A DNA stretch of 64,000 nucleotides from NCBI RefSeq assembly GCF_003605475.1, contig NZ_RAHX01000001.1, positions 868,001 through 932,000 of the forward strand, in the 5' to 3' direction. Source of the DNA: Aurantiacibacter aquimixticola (GTDB lineage: Bacteria > Pseudomonadota > Alphaproteobacteria > Sphingomonadales > Sphingomonadaceae). The notes under the pieces are model-generated. The model ran no database searches. It had not been told where the DNA came from and saw only the letters and a program-made list of their open reading frames with translations. Positions 52,747 through 61,508 of this stretch are shown piece by piece (position 1 is the stretch's first letter; each line of letters starts with the position of its first letter). The position numbers and the translations under genes were made by a program.

Positions 52747-53449
52747 ATGCGAAATAATGAAGCACGAGCTACTAGTAGAATCATTAGCGAATTGCCTGAT
52801 GCAGATCTCGATCCATTCCTGAATTTGGGATCCTCGACCCGTCAGTTTAGAACGGAGGCGCAGCCGCATATCGATCAGCACATCTTCGCGCCCCTGCGAG
52901 AGCGTGACATCACTGTGATCCACGCTGACATTTGGGCGGCGCCGGGCGTCGATTTGGTTGGCGATGTGTACGACCCCGGAGTATCGCGCGCACATTTTGC
53001 AGCTGTCGCCTGCTCTTGTGCTTTGCTCAAATATGCTTGAGCACCTTGATGACCGAGAGGGCTTTGTCGTCATGTGCGACGAAATGCTGTTACCGGGTGG
53101 CTTAATCCTTTTCACGGTTCCACTGGACTATCCGCTGCATCTGGATCCTATCGATAAGTATTATCGCCCGAAACCAGCGGACATTGCACGTCTCTTGCCA
53201 AATTACGAAACTGTCTGGTCCGAGGTCGTTTCCGATACTTGTTTCAAAGATGACTTTGCGAAATTGCCCTTCAAGAAAAAGGCCTTGCAAATTGCCGCTT
53301 TTGCCAAAGCGCCTTATCTGTATCTAGTTGATCGACAGCGGTTTCTCGGCCGGTATCATCGCTGGCGGTGGTGGAACCGCCCTTACCGCGTGTCTTGCGC
53401 GCTTTTGCGCAAGCCCGGCGGAAACGCGCCGAGGCTATCAGCAAGCTAG
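52747..53449 (+). pseudogene. SAM-dependent methyltransferase gene with a frameshift
   Basis: The first frame (52747-53040) gives a protein ending prematurely after GDVYDPGVSRAHFAAVACSC. The continuation EYRAHILQLSPALVLCSNML followed by EHLDDREGF is in the next frame up to 53449. Deleting one C from the CCCC run at 52974-52977 fuses them into a roughly 230-residue class I methyltransferase, with the motif I-like FLNLGSSTR and LLPGGLILFTVPLDYP. Either the gene is inactivated or the base run is a sequencing error. It begins 16 bases after the original UXS stop, so before the insertion it was the next gene of that operon. It probably methylated a sugar in the polymer. Confidence 0.78.
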
Positions 53450-53518
53450 CGAAGAAAAACGATGCTTGGGGCGGCGGCCCGGTCACGATTGTGATCGATC
53501 CGGCGACTGAAGCATAAA

Positions 53519-54649
53519 TTAGCAGCGATCGGTCGTCACGATATCGCGATTCTCGTCACTCGCAGCGATGAGCGGTCTCGACGTTTGCATCCGATTGTCC
53601 GCAAGACGTGCGCCGAAGACGCGCTGCAGCCAGACGCCGCGGCCCACATTGCGAGCGGCATTGGAACATATGCGCACATCACTGAAGCGCCGCGTGCCTC
53701 TACCGTGATCGTCTAGCAAACGGATTGCGATCGGCTCCGCCGACCCACGGCCGTCTATCTCATTTCCAGTGATCGTCACCGACGACATTCCATCGATCGG
53801 AGCCCGCAGGAAAATGCCATACGTGTACCGATTACGAAATCCGGTTATCCGATTGTTTGCAATCGTTATGTTGCTGAATCGACCGCCCGCCGCCGAAGGT
53901 TGGTCAGGGCCGATAAACACTCCGATCGCGGTTGGCGTTTCAATAGTGTTGTTGGTGATCGCGATGTCGCGGAATTCGACACGATCGCCGAGCGTCGAAA
54001 TGGCAATAGCGTTCGCGCGCGCGTTAATGACACGATTATAGGCAATCCGCGCACCAATCACTCCGGCCCCGCCGCCCGCGGTCAACTGCACATTGCCGCG
54101 GACTTCATTTCCCGTGATCGTGATGTTGCGGCTCGGCGAGTCAGTAGCGGAAAGTTCGATTGCCCAGCGATCGCCACGTCCGCCGCGAAAATTGCGTTCG
54201 AAAAAACAATTGTCAGACACCGTGATATTCGATGATCCGCGTCCACGAAACCCGATGGCACGGTAGAATTGCGGCGCGCCGTTATACGAAAATTCGATTC
54301 CGCGAACTGCGGCGCTCTGGACACCTTCGAATCGAAACATGATCTGACCGGACTGACCTGTGCGCCGCAATACCGATCTGCCGCATCCCTGCCCCGCGAG
54401 CGTGACGCCAGAAGACATACGAACTGCCCTTGATACGTCGAAAACACCTGTGGGGATCCTGACCGTGTCGCCCGGACGAGCTCGTCGCAAGGCGCGCTCT
54501 ATCGCGGCGCTATCGTCGCGGCCGTCATCCGCGCGCGCACCGAATTCGCGAATGTCGAGCTGCGCGGCCAGTGTGGGTGACGATTGAAACGCCGTCGCGA
54601 GCAGGGTTGCGGCAAATGCCGTACGAAAGTTTCTGTCGAAAATGACCAT
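53519..54649 (-). CDS. Exported right-handed beta-helix (pectate-lyase-like) protein
   Basis: A 376-residue protein with a Sec signal peptide (FRTAFAATLLATAFQSSPTLAA, cleavage about residue 28). The mature protein begins DIREFGARADDGRDDSAAIE, the entry motif of parallel beta-helix enzymes. Repeated ITxNx coils follow (NITVSDNCFFERN, NITITGNEVRGN, IAITNNTIETPT, SVTITGNEIDGRG). In a polysaccharide locus, such proteins are lyases, hydrolases or C5-epimerases acting on the polymer in the periplasm or outside. The exact activity is not decidable. It converges with the methyltransferase pseudogene. Confidence 0.83.
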   Translation of the reverse strand: MVIFDRNFRTAFAATLLATAFQSSPTLAAQLDIREFGARADDGRDDSAAIERALRRARPGDTVRIPTGVFDVSRAVRMSSGVTLAGQGCGRSVLRRTGQSGQIMFRFEGVQSAAVRGIEFSYNGAPQFYRAIGFRGRGSSNITVSDNCFFERNFRGGRGDRWAIELSATDSPSRNITITGNEVRGNVQLTAGGGAGVIGARIAYNRVINARANAIAISTLGDRVEFRDIAITNNTIETPTAIGVFIGPDQPSAAGGRFSNITIANNRITGFRNRYTYGIFLRAPIDGMSSVTITGNEIDGRGSAEPIAIRLLDDHGRGTRRFSDVRICSNAARNVGRGVWLQRVFGARLADNRMQTSRPLIAASDENRDIVTTDRC

Positions 54650-54730
54650 AGCTCGGCGTTAAGAAAAATAGCCTTTCTGATGAATGAACCATCGCGCCAG
54701 ATCAGAAGGTCTGTAGCATTACCGGGTTAC

Positions 54731-55234
54731 TCACGGGCCCCGTCCGGATTTGACAATCACTCTCGCTGGGTTCCCTGCAACGGTTGTGTGAGAGGGGACG
54801 CTTTTCGTTACGACACTGTTCGCGCCGATGATGCAATTTTCGCCGATCTCGATATTGCCGATGACGATGCTGCTCGAGTACAATATGCTGCCTGACCCAA
54901 TCTTCGGACAAGCTTCCTTTTTTCTTCCTATCGTAACGTTCTGGAAGATTTTTACGTTGTCGCCGATTTCTGCCCCTCTCCCGATAACGACGCCGATAGG
55001 ATGAGGCATCTGCAGGTTCTTGCCGATGCGAGCCTCCGCTGAGATGGCCACTCCGAACCGCAGTTCGACGCATTTCTGTATGCGCCGCGCCTTTCCATAC
55101 CGACCCGCAGAAATATGGCGCTGCATGCGTTCTATGGCATGCGCGAGCCTCGCTTCCCGATCGCCCAAATAGCGACGGTATATCGATGACAGAAGCGGGG
55201 ACGCCTCGACGAAGCTGCTGAGCAGAGATTTCAT
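54731..55234 (-). CDS. Hexapeptide-repeat acetyltransferase (serine O-acetyltransferase-like)
   Basis: A 167-residue left-handed beta-helix protein. A helical N-terminus (ARLAHAIERMQRHISAGRY) is followed by hexapeptide turns: HPIGVVIGRGAEIGDNVKIF, QNVTIGRKKEACPKIGSGSI and IGENCIIGANSVVTKSVPSH. The His of MPHPIGVVIG is the expected catalytic base. It resembles CysE-like acyltransferases used to O-acetylate capsule and colanic-acid sugars. It stands between the ATP-grasp gene and the beta-helix gene, all on the minus strand. Acetylation of the polymer is likely by context. Confidence 0.87.
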   Translation of the reverse strand: MKSLLSSFVEASPLLSSIYRRYLGDREARLAHAIERMQRHISAGRYGKARRIQKCVELRFGVAISAEARIGKNLQMPHPIGVVIGRGAEIGDNVKIFQNVTIGRKKEACPKIGSGSILYSSSIVIGNIEIGENCIIGANSVVTKSVPSHTTVAGNPARVIVKSGRGP

Positions 55235-55269
55235 GGTAGCTTGACTTCGCTACCGAATTTTCGCCGCCG

Positions 55270-56268
55270 TCAAGGCGTTTTCAGGTCGGGAAGTTCCAAA
55301 AAATCGACCAGTTGATACCATTGCGGGGGGCGATTGTCGTGCGACACAAATTTGCCCTCCGGTGTGAAGTAGCCCGGCGCGCCAGCAATCGCAGCGCCAA
55401 CGGCGGCATAGTTCATTTCGACAAGCATCGGGCGTGGCTGTGTCAGGTAATCATACGCCATCATTGAAAAGCCGAAGCGCTTCGAAATCTCGAAAGATTT
55501 TGCAATCAATTCCTTGTCCGCTTTGTCCGGGTCGTAATCGAAAATACCACTCCCGCTCGCGCGAAAATCGCCCGGGCGGTTGCTGCGCTTAAAGTAAAAT
55601 GCACGATCACCAATGGTTGTTACCCGGTGATCGCCATCATTGCCGGGAGCGAATTCCTGAAGGAGCAGCCCCGTGTTTGGTACGGCAGGACGACGAAGCA
55701 GTGCATCCTCGAGTATTTGAGTGACACCCGGATCCATCCGCCCATCGACCATACGCGCCGTAAACAGGCGCTCTGCAATACGGTCAAGTTGCGCAGCATC
55801 GTGGATCATCTCAACATTAATTGACGATGCACCGTGACGCAGCTTGCCGACAACGGGAAAGAAGCCGCGTTCGGCTTTCCAGCGCTCGACGTCTTCCATG
55901 CTGAACACAGCATCGGTGCGCGGCGCATCGATATCGTTGGCAGCATAAAATGCCGCGATGCGCAATTTATCTCCGCAAAACCGGAAGCCATCATACTCAG
56001 GCAAACACTTCACCCCAGCCGCTTCAAGCGGCGGAAGGATCGAATGGCCGATGCTGAGGTCCGGCTCGTAACCCTTGAAACGGGCGATGAAATGAGTTGC
56101 GGAAAGCGCCTGCTCCCAGAAATCCTCCTGCCCGAACCGCACCGTCTGAAACGGGATAGCGTTCTCGCTCAGGATCTTTTCGTACATCTCGACGTAGGAA
56201 AGGCCAGTCCGCGTGCCGCCTGCCCATTCCTTCTTTTCGCTGTCGAGCTTGAGGATGATTATTTTCAC
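55270..56268 (-). CDS. ATP-grasp family ligase of unknown substrate
   Basis: A 332-residue protein with a pre-ATP-grasp domain (KIIILKLDSEKKEW at the N-terminus) and an ATP-grasp fold: GFFPVVGKLRHGASSINVE (the lysine and Gly-rich loop near residue 145), LLLQEFAPGNDGDHRVTTIG, and the metal-binding C-terminal PMLVEMNYAAVGAAI. ATP-grasp enzymes join a carboxylate to an amine or thiol through an acyl phosphate. The start is taken as GTG 56268 because the strand would then begin directly; ATG 56298 is the alternative. In this locus, attachment of an amino acid or organic acid to a uronic acid is a plausible but unproven role. Confidence 0.78.
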   Translation of the reverse strand: MKIIILKLDSEKKEWAGGTRTGLSYVEMYEKILSENAIPFQTVRFGQEDFWEQALSATHFIARFKGYEPDLSIGHSILPPLEAAGVKCLPEYDGFRFCGDKLRIAAFYAANDIDAPRTDAVFSMEDVERWKAERGFFPVVGKLRHGASSINVEMIHDAAQLDRIAERLFTARMVDGRMDPGVTQILEDALLRRPAVPNTGLLLQEFAPGNDGDHRVTTIGDRAFYFKRSNRPGDFRASGSGIFDYDPDKADKELIAKSFEISKRFGFSMMAYDYLTQPRPMLVEMNYAAVGAAIAGAPGYFTPEGKFVSHDNRPPQWYQLVDFLELPDLKTP

Positions 56269-56332
56269 GCGTCCACCACCATCATCAATCGCGACCATTC
56301 GATTGGCGCAGGTAACGCAGCAAAGAGCGACG

Positions 56333-57637
56333 TCAAGACGCGCTCGCCGCGCGTCGTTGCGTGTGGACGTTGAGCCGATGCAGAACAGTCACCACACTCA
56401 CCGACTGCAGCAGGAACATCGCACAGGAATAGGCCAGCACGGTATCGTAGAGATCGAAACCAATTTCCGGCAGCGCGATGAAGATTGCGCATATGATAGT
56501 AAGGCGTGAGCCGTTAATCACTAGCAACAGCCATTGCTCGCGCAGCAGATCGAGCAGCCGCATGATCGGAGACGCGACGAGCCCAGAGAAGAGGTAGACT
56601 GACAGCAATTCGCTTATGCGCCCCGCTGCTGCCCAGCGGTCTCCAAACAAGATCACAGCCACTTCTTCGCCCAGCAGCATCAGTGCCAGCGCAAATGGCG
56701 CGCCTGTAAGTGCAAGGCGCTTGATCGTATGCCGGGTAATCTCGCGGATCTCGGCCACTCGCTTCAAGCCCATTGCGGCGACTTCTCCGTAAAACGCCTG
56801 GCTCAATCCGCGCACGAGGAATGTCATCGGCACGGCGACGAGTGTGAGAGCAAGACCGAACTGACCTGCCGTCGCCGCATCGTATCGCGCCGCGATGAAC
56901 AGCACCGGTGACTGTATAGCTGCCGCAAGCAATATCTGAGCGGGCAAGCGATACAGCGCGAAAGAACTGTAGAGCTTTGCTGCCTTGCCTATGCGCAACT
57001 GCCCTACACGCCTGAATTCGGCGGTATAGCGCATTGCCAAAGTGCCCAATCCGCCGCCGATAGCCAGAATCTGACCGAGCAATAGGCCAATCGGACCGGC
57101 CGCCAAAAAGCCCATTCCCACCTTTACGACAGCGCTCGACAGCGATTGCTGCACGGAAGTCCTGGCGATGAGCTTGAAGTCTTTCTTGCGCGTCCCCCAT
57201 GATGACAACGTTTCATAAGATGCCGAAGCCATGATTCCCACCGCAACGAGCCACCAATATGGTATTAGCGCCTCCATCGAGAAATGAGGCAAAAGCACCG
57301 GAGCGGCCAAGTAAAGCGTCACGGCAGCTAACGCGCCGATGACCGAGATGAGTCCGAAGCAAAGAGCGACCAGGCTGACGGCCATTCGACTGCTGCGGGG
57401 AAGCGGTATCGCCACGGGAAAACGCAATGCCATGAATGGGCCGACCAGCATCACGAGGGCGGTGTAGACCGACAAGACGCCAAAATCCGCCGGATCATAG
57501 ATCCGGGTTAGGATGGGTATCGCGATTAGCCCGATAATACGTCCGAAAACCAAGCCACCGGTCAGGGTCGCCATTCCGCGGAAGACATCTCCGGACGCAC
57601 CGGAAAAGGCGCGCTCACCAATTTTCCCCCAGTTCAT
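56333..57637 (-). CDS. wzx: Polysaccharide flippase (Wzx, MOP superfamily)
   Basis: A 434-residue inner-membrane protein with about twelve to fourteen helices spread evenly over its length. The N-terminal IIGLIAIPILTRIYDPADFG is the standard Wzx/MATE-like opening, followed by LSVYTALVMLVGPFMALRFP. It would flip lipid-linked repeat units from the cytoplasmic to the periplasmic leaflet. It is the first gene of a wzx, ATP-grasp, acetyltransferase, beta-helix minus-strand series. It would cooperate with the Wzy-like proteins and the Wzc-type protein. Confidence 0.88.
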   Translation of the reverse strand: MNWGKIGERAFSGASGDVFRGMATLTGGLVFGRIIGLIAIPILTRIYDPADFGVLSVYTALVMLVGPFMALRFPVAIPLPRSSRMAVSLVALCFGLISVIGALAAVTLYLAAPVLLPHFSMEALIPYWWLVAVGIMASASYETLSSWGTRKKDFKLIARTSVQQSLSSAVVKVGMGFLAAGPIGLLLGQILAIGGGLGTLAMRYTAEFRRVGQLRIGKAAKLYSSFALYRLPAQILLAAAIQSPVLFIAARYDAATAGQFGLALTLVAVPMTFLVRGLSQAFYGEVAAMGLKRVAEIREITRHTIKRLALTGAPFALALMLLGEEVAVILFGDRWAAAGRISELLSVYLFSGLVASPIMRLLDLLREQWLLLVINGSRLTIICAIFIALPEIGFDLYDTVLAYSCAMFLLQSVSVVTVLHRLNVHTQRRAASAS

Positions 57638-57945
57638 CGCGGTCCCCTAGCACCCCATCGACCGCGCGTCATCCAACCTTTGCGGGCCTGCTCGAGAGAT
57701 GCACCCCCCGGCTACGGGGCAGCGCATAAGCTGTACTTCTCGGTTTGCCCTTCGCGGCGCGGCCCGCTAATCGCTCGCAATTAGATACGAAGAAGGCCAG
57801 GCGATCGATCGCATCCCCGAGCCAGTCGGCTGCTCGGGGATGTTTCGAATTTTCAGAACTGATGCGTGTCGGCGCGCAGTCGGCAGACTGCGGGATATTT
57901 CTCGATTGACGCCGTAACTGGCTGCGAAAAAATGGAGCAAATCGA
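57638..57945. other. Divergent intergenic region closing the polysaccharide locus
   Basis: This 308-bp spacer lies between wzx (minus) and the second epimerase gene (plus). Apart from the strong hairpin at 57812-57842 I see no gene or defined site. It marks the return to the higher-GC composition of the housekeeping genes. Confidence 0.5.
57812..57842. terminator. Strong hairpin upstream of the second epimerase gene
   Basis: CATCCCCGAGC (57812-57822) pairs perfectly with GCTCGGGGATG (57832-57842) around a 9-base loop and is followed by TTTCGAATTTT. It can act as a terminator for rightward transcripts or as a structured leader element of the downstream epimerase gene, whose ATG is 104 bases away. 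Confidence 0.6.
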
Positions 57946-58944
57946 ATGCGCGTTCTGATTACCGGGGCAGCTGGCTTCATCGGCTATAGCGTCGCGCGCC
58001 GACTGATGGAGCGCGGTGATGACGTGCTCGGCATCGACATCATGAATGACTATTACGATCCGTCGCTAAAGGAAGCGCGCATCTCGCAGCTGCGACAGGA
58101 TTTCGATGATAAATTCGAATTCGTGAAATCGGATTTTTCGGACATGGCGGCGCTAACCGGCGCGCTTAATGGGCAGCACTTCGACCGCATCGTTCATTTA
58201 GGTGCGCAGGCCGGCGTCCGCTATTCCATCGAAAATCCACATGCATATCTGTCGGCAAACCTCGCAGGCCATCTTAACCTGCTGGAGATCGCGCGCCACC
58301 GCGAGTGCGAACACATGGTCTATGCCAGTTCCAGCAGCGTCTATGGAGGCAATACCAAGCTGCCTTTCTCGGTCGACGACCGGGTCGATCACCCGGTAAG
58401 CCTTTATGCCGCCACCAAGCGCGGAAACGAGTTGATGAGCGAATGCTACGCCCATCTCTATCGCCTCCCGCAGACAGGATTGCGCTTCTTCACGGTCTAC
58501 GGCCCCTGGGGCCGACCGGACATGATGATGTGGATATTCACCCGAAAGATTCTCGCGGGTGAGCCGATACCCGTTTTCAACAATGGCGATATGTGGCGAG
58601 ACTTCACGTTTATCGACGATATCGTCTCCGGCGTGGTCGCGTGTCTCGACAATCCGCCGACCGATAATGGCGAAGCGAAGGCTGGTGGCAGCACGAAGCC
58701 GCACCGATTGTACAATATCGGCAATCACCGGTCGGAACATCTGATGAAAGTCGTCGAAATCCTGCAGGACGAGCTCGGCCGGAAGGCCGAAATCGATCTG
58801 CTGCCGATGCAGCCCGGAGACGTGCGGCAGAGCTTTGCCGACATCGACGCAATCCGGGACGATCTCGGTTATGAACCGACGACAAGTGTCGAAAGCGGTG
58901 TGCCAAAATTCGTGGCTTGGTATCGCGATTACCACGGCGAATGA
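57946..58944 (+). CDS. UDP-glucuronate 4-epimerase-like SDR (copy 2)
   Basis: A 332-residue extended SDR with VLITGAAGFIGYSVARRLME, SSSSVYGGNTKLPFS and YAATKRGNE as the NAD and active-site motifs, and VYGPWGRPDMMMWIF as the substrate loop. It closely matches the copy at 23577-24572 but differs in many surface positions, so the duplication is not recent. The ATG at 57946 is preceded by GGAG. It would provide UDP-GalA for the polysaccharide locus that ends just before it. Confidence 0.88.
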   Translation: MRVLITGAAGFIGYSVARRLMERGDDVLGIDIMNDYYDPSLKEARISQLRQDFDDKFEFVKSDFSDMAALTGALNGQHFDRIVHLGAQAGVRYSIENPHAYLSANLAGHLNLLEIARHRECEHMVYASSSSVYGGNTKLPFSVDDRVDHPVSLYAATKRGNELMSECYAHLYRLPQTGLRFFTVYGPWGRPDMMMWIFTRKILAGEPIPVFNNGDMWRDFTFIDDIVSGVVACLDNPPTDNGEAKAGGSTKPHRLYNIGNHRSEHLMKVVEILQDELGRKAEIDLLPMQPGDVRQSFADIDAIRDDLGYEPTTSVESGVPKFVAWYRDYHGE

Positions 58945-59178
58945 GGCTTTCTGGGCACTTCCACTGGGATGCTACTTGTTTTGAGTATGCAACGCGCATT
59001 CGAGAGACTCGAACGTGGCGCGGAACATACCCAAGGGTTCTCGGACCCTGAAAACGTCACAAGCATGGTCAGGATTGCGCCCGCTTTCATCCGTCAAGAG
59101 CTAAGGGAACGATCTCTTGTAATCAGATCGCTACGTTGCCATTGCAGCGTGAATTGCCACCTCAGTCCGATGGGAAGT

Positions 59179-60669
59179 ATGAGCAACCGCAACCCCCTTC
59201 CCCTCGACGAGGACGGCGACGACAAGCTGCATGAAGAATGCGGCGTATTCGGTATTATCGGCGGAGACGAAGCTGCTGCCGTCACCGCGCTCGGCCTCCA
59301 TGCCTTGCAGCATCGCGGGCAGGAAGCGGTCGGCATTTCCGCCTTCGACGGTACGGATTTCGTAACCCGGCGCGGCCTGGGCCACGTGGCCGACAACTTC
59401 TCGACCGGCGATTCGATCGCCGAACTGCCCGGCCACATGGCTGCAGGGCACGTCCGATATTCGACCACGGGCGGCGCGGGCCTGCGCAATGTGCAGCCGC
59501 TTTATGCCGATCTCGCCAGCGGCGGCTTCGCGGTGGCGCATAACGGCAATATCTCCAACGCCAGCGCGCTGAAGGCGGAGCTGGTGCAGAAGGGGGCCAT
59601 CTTCCAGTCGACCTCCGACACCGAAGTCATCATTCACCTGGTCGCCACCAGCCGCTATCCAACCATGTTGGACAAGCTGGTCGATGCGCTGCGGCTGGTC
59701 GAGGGTGCATATGCCCTGATCGTGATGACGCCGCGCGGCATGGCCGCCTGCCGCGATCCTCTCGGCATTCGCCCGCTCGTGATGGGCAAGCTCGGCGATG
59801 CCGTCGTCTTCGCCAGCGAAAGCGTCGCGCTCGATGTGGTTGGCGCGGAATTCACGCGGCAGGTCGAACCGGGCGAACTGATCGAGGTCGATTTCGATGG
59901 CACGGTCCGCTCGCACCGCCCCTTCGGCGATCCCCCTGCCCGGCCCTGCATCTTTGAACATGTCTATTTCAGCCGACCGGATTCGATCTTCAACGAACGC
60001 TCGGTCTATGAAAGCCGCAAGCATATCGGGATCGAGCTGGCCAAAGAGGCGCCCTGCGATGCCGAACTGGTGGTGCCCGTGCCCGATAGCGGCGTGCCCG
60101 CAGCCATTGGCTACTCCCAGCAATCGGGCATTCCTTTCGAACTCGGCATCATCCGCTCGCATTATGTCGGGCGGACCTTCATCCAGCCGAGTGACGGCGC
60201 CCGCCATGCCGGGGTGAAACGCAAGCACAACGCCAACCGCATGCTGGTGGAGGGCAAGAAGATCGTCCTGATCGACGATTCCATCGTGCGCGGCACGACC
60301 AGCATGAAGATCGTCCAGATCATGCGCGATGCGGGAGCGGCCGAAGTGCATTTCCGCGTCGCCAGCCCGCCGACCGGGCATGGCTGCTATTACGGCGTCG
60401 ACACGCCGGAACGCTCCAAGCTGCTGGCGGGCCGGATGGATCTTGCCGCCATGCGCGAATTCATCAAGGCGGACAGCCTGGCCTTCGTCACAATCGACGG
60501 GCTCTACCGCGCGGTCGGACTCGCCAAGCGCGACAATGCCTGCCCGCAATATTGCGATGCGTGCTTTACCGGCGAATATCCGACCGCGCTGACCGATCTC
60601 GCTCGCAGGCACGAACGCGATGCGCAGCTTGTCCTGCCGGTTAGCAAACCCGTCCACAAGGTAGCCTGA
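59179..60669 (+). CDS. purF: Amidophosphoribosyltransferase
   Basis: A 496-residue PurF catalysing the first step of purine synthesis, PRPP plus glutamine to phosphoribosylamine. After a short propeptide (about 19 residues) comes HEECGVFGIIG, whose cysteine is the glutaminase nucleophile. HRGQEAVGISAFDG and the PRPP-binding IVLIDDSIVRGTTSMKI near residue 365 are intact. The ATG at 59179 is chosen, with GGGAAG upstream; 59170 is an alternative. It is followed after one base by the SDR gene. Confidence 0.96.
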   Translation: MSNRNPLPLDEDGDDKLHEECGVFGIIGGDEAAAVTALGLHALQHRGQEAVGISAFDGTDFVTRRGLGHVADNFSTGDSIAELPGHMAAGHVRYSTTGGAGLRNVQPLYADLASGGFAVAHNGNISNASALKAELVQKGAIFQSTSDTEVIIHLVATSRYPTMLDKLVDALRLVEGAYALIVMTPRGMAACRDPLGIRPLVMGKLGDAVVFASESVALDVVGAEFTRQVEPGELIEVDFDGTVRSHRPFGDPPARPCIFEHVYFSRPDSIFNERSVYESRKHIGIELAKEAPCDAELVVPVPDSGVPAAIGYSQQSGIPFELGIIRSHYVGRTFIQPSDGARHAGVKRKHNANRMLVEGKKIVLIDDSIVRGTTSMKIVQIMRDAGAAEVHFRVASPPTGHGCYYGVDTPERSKLLAGRMDLAAMREFIKADSLAFVTIDGLYRAVGLAKRDNACPQYCDACFTGEYPTALTDLARRHERDAQLVLPVSKPVHKVA

Positions 60670-60670
60670 C

Positions 60671-61402
60671 ATGTCCGACACCGCCCCAGACCGGCCCCTT
60701 GCCGGCCAGATCGCGCTCGTCACCGGTGCAAGCCGGGGGATCGGCGCTGCAACGGCGAAAGCCCTCGCCGCAAAGGGCGCACACGTCGTGCTCACCGCGC
60801 GCAAGGCGAAAGACCTGGAATCGGTCGAGGAAAGCATCCACGATGCGGGCGGCACGGCCACCATCGCGCCGATGGACCTAACCGAAAGCGAAAGCGTCGG
60901 TCGCCTCGCGCAGGCCATCGCCGAACGGTGGGAAAAGCTCGATATCCTGGTGATTTGCGCAGCGCAATTGCCGGTCCTCACACCCGTCACCCAGATCGAT
61001 GCAAAGCAATTCAACCAAGCGTTGACCCTCAATGTCCTGGCAACGCAGGCGCTTCTGGCAGCGTTCGATCCCTTGCTGAAGCGCTCCGATCATGCTCGCA
61101 TCGTCGGCCTCACAAGTTCGCTGGCGCGGGATTCCCGCCCCTTTTGGGGTGCCTATGGCGCGACCAAGGCGGCGTTCGAAAACCTGCTGGAAAGCCACGC
61201 CATGGAAGTCGAGCGGATTTCGGAAATCCGCGTCGCCATCATCGATCCCGGCGCGACGCGCACGGCCATGCGGGAGCGGGCGTATCCTGGCGAAGACCCG
61301 CAAAGCGTAAAGCCGCCGGAAGTCGTCGGGACGCGCGTCGCAGACCTTCTGGCGGAGGGTTTCGCCAATCTGCACCGCGAGCGGATAGAAAAACCGAATT
61401 AA
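60671..61402 (+). CDS. Short-chain dehydrogenase/reductase
   Basis: A 243-residue classical SDR with the cofactor motif ALVTGASRGIGAATAKALA, the catalytic serine in VGLTSSLARD and the YGATKAAFE pair (Tyr-x-x-x-Lys). The normal NNAG motif is replaced by VICAAQLP. It begins one base after the purF stop, so it is co-transcribed with purF, although no pathway link is evident. Substrate unknown. Confidence 0.9.
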   Translation: MSDTAPDRPLAGQIALVTGASRGIGAATAKALAAKGAHVVLTARKAKDLESVEESIHDAGGTATIAPMDLTESESVGRLAQAIAERWEKLDILVICAAQLPVLTPVTQIDAKQFNQALTLNVLATQALLAAFDPLLKRSDHARIVGLTSSLARDSRPFWGAYGATKAAFENLLESHAMEVERISEIRVAIIDPGATRTAMRERAYPGEDPQSVKPPEVVGTRVADLLAEGFANLHRERIEKPN

Positions 61403-61508
61403 CCACTTTCGGAGAGCTCCCGGTAAGCAATTTCGGAGCATTGATGCCTTTCGCGGCCTCGCAACGGGCCGGGTTGGGGACCGTCAACGCTTGCATGGGA
61501 ACTGCGCG

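Noticed and set aside
53332..53517. An open stretch after the methyltransferase ending in a Lys-rich then Gly-rich peptide (AISKLAKKNDAWGGG)
   Set aside because: It looks somewhat protein-like and could be a decayed remnant. However, it has no ATG, overlaps the methyltransferase tail in another frame and is only 61 codons long.
54656..54730. Hairpin between the acetyltransferase and beta-helix genes
   Set aside because: The short CTTTCTGAT/ATCAGAAGG pairing is possible but lacks a clear T-run on the correct strand; too weak to call a terminator.
59131..61032. A 633-codon open frame on the minus strand
   Set aside because: It is the mirror of purF and the SDR gene; there is no ribosome-binding site or domain, and purF is unambiguous.
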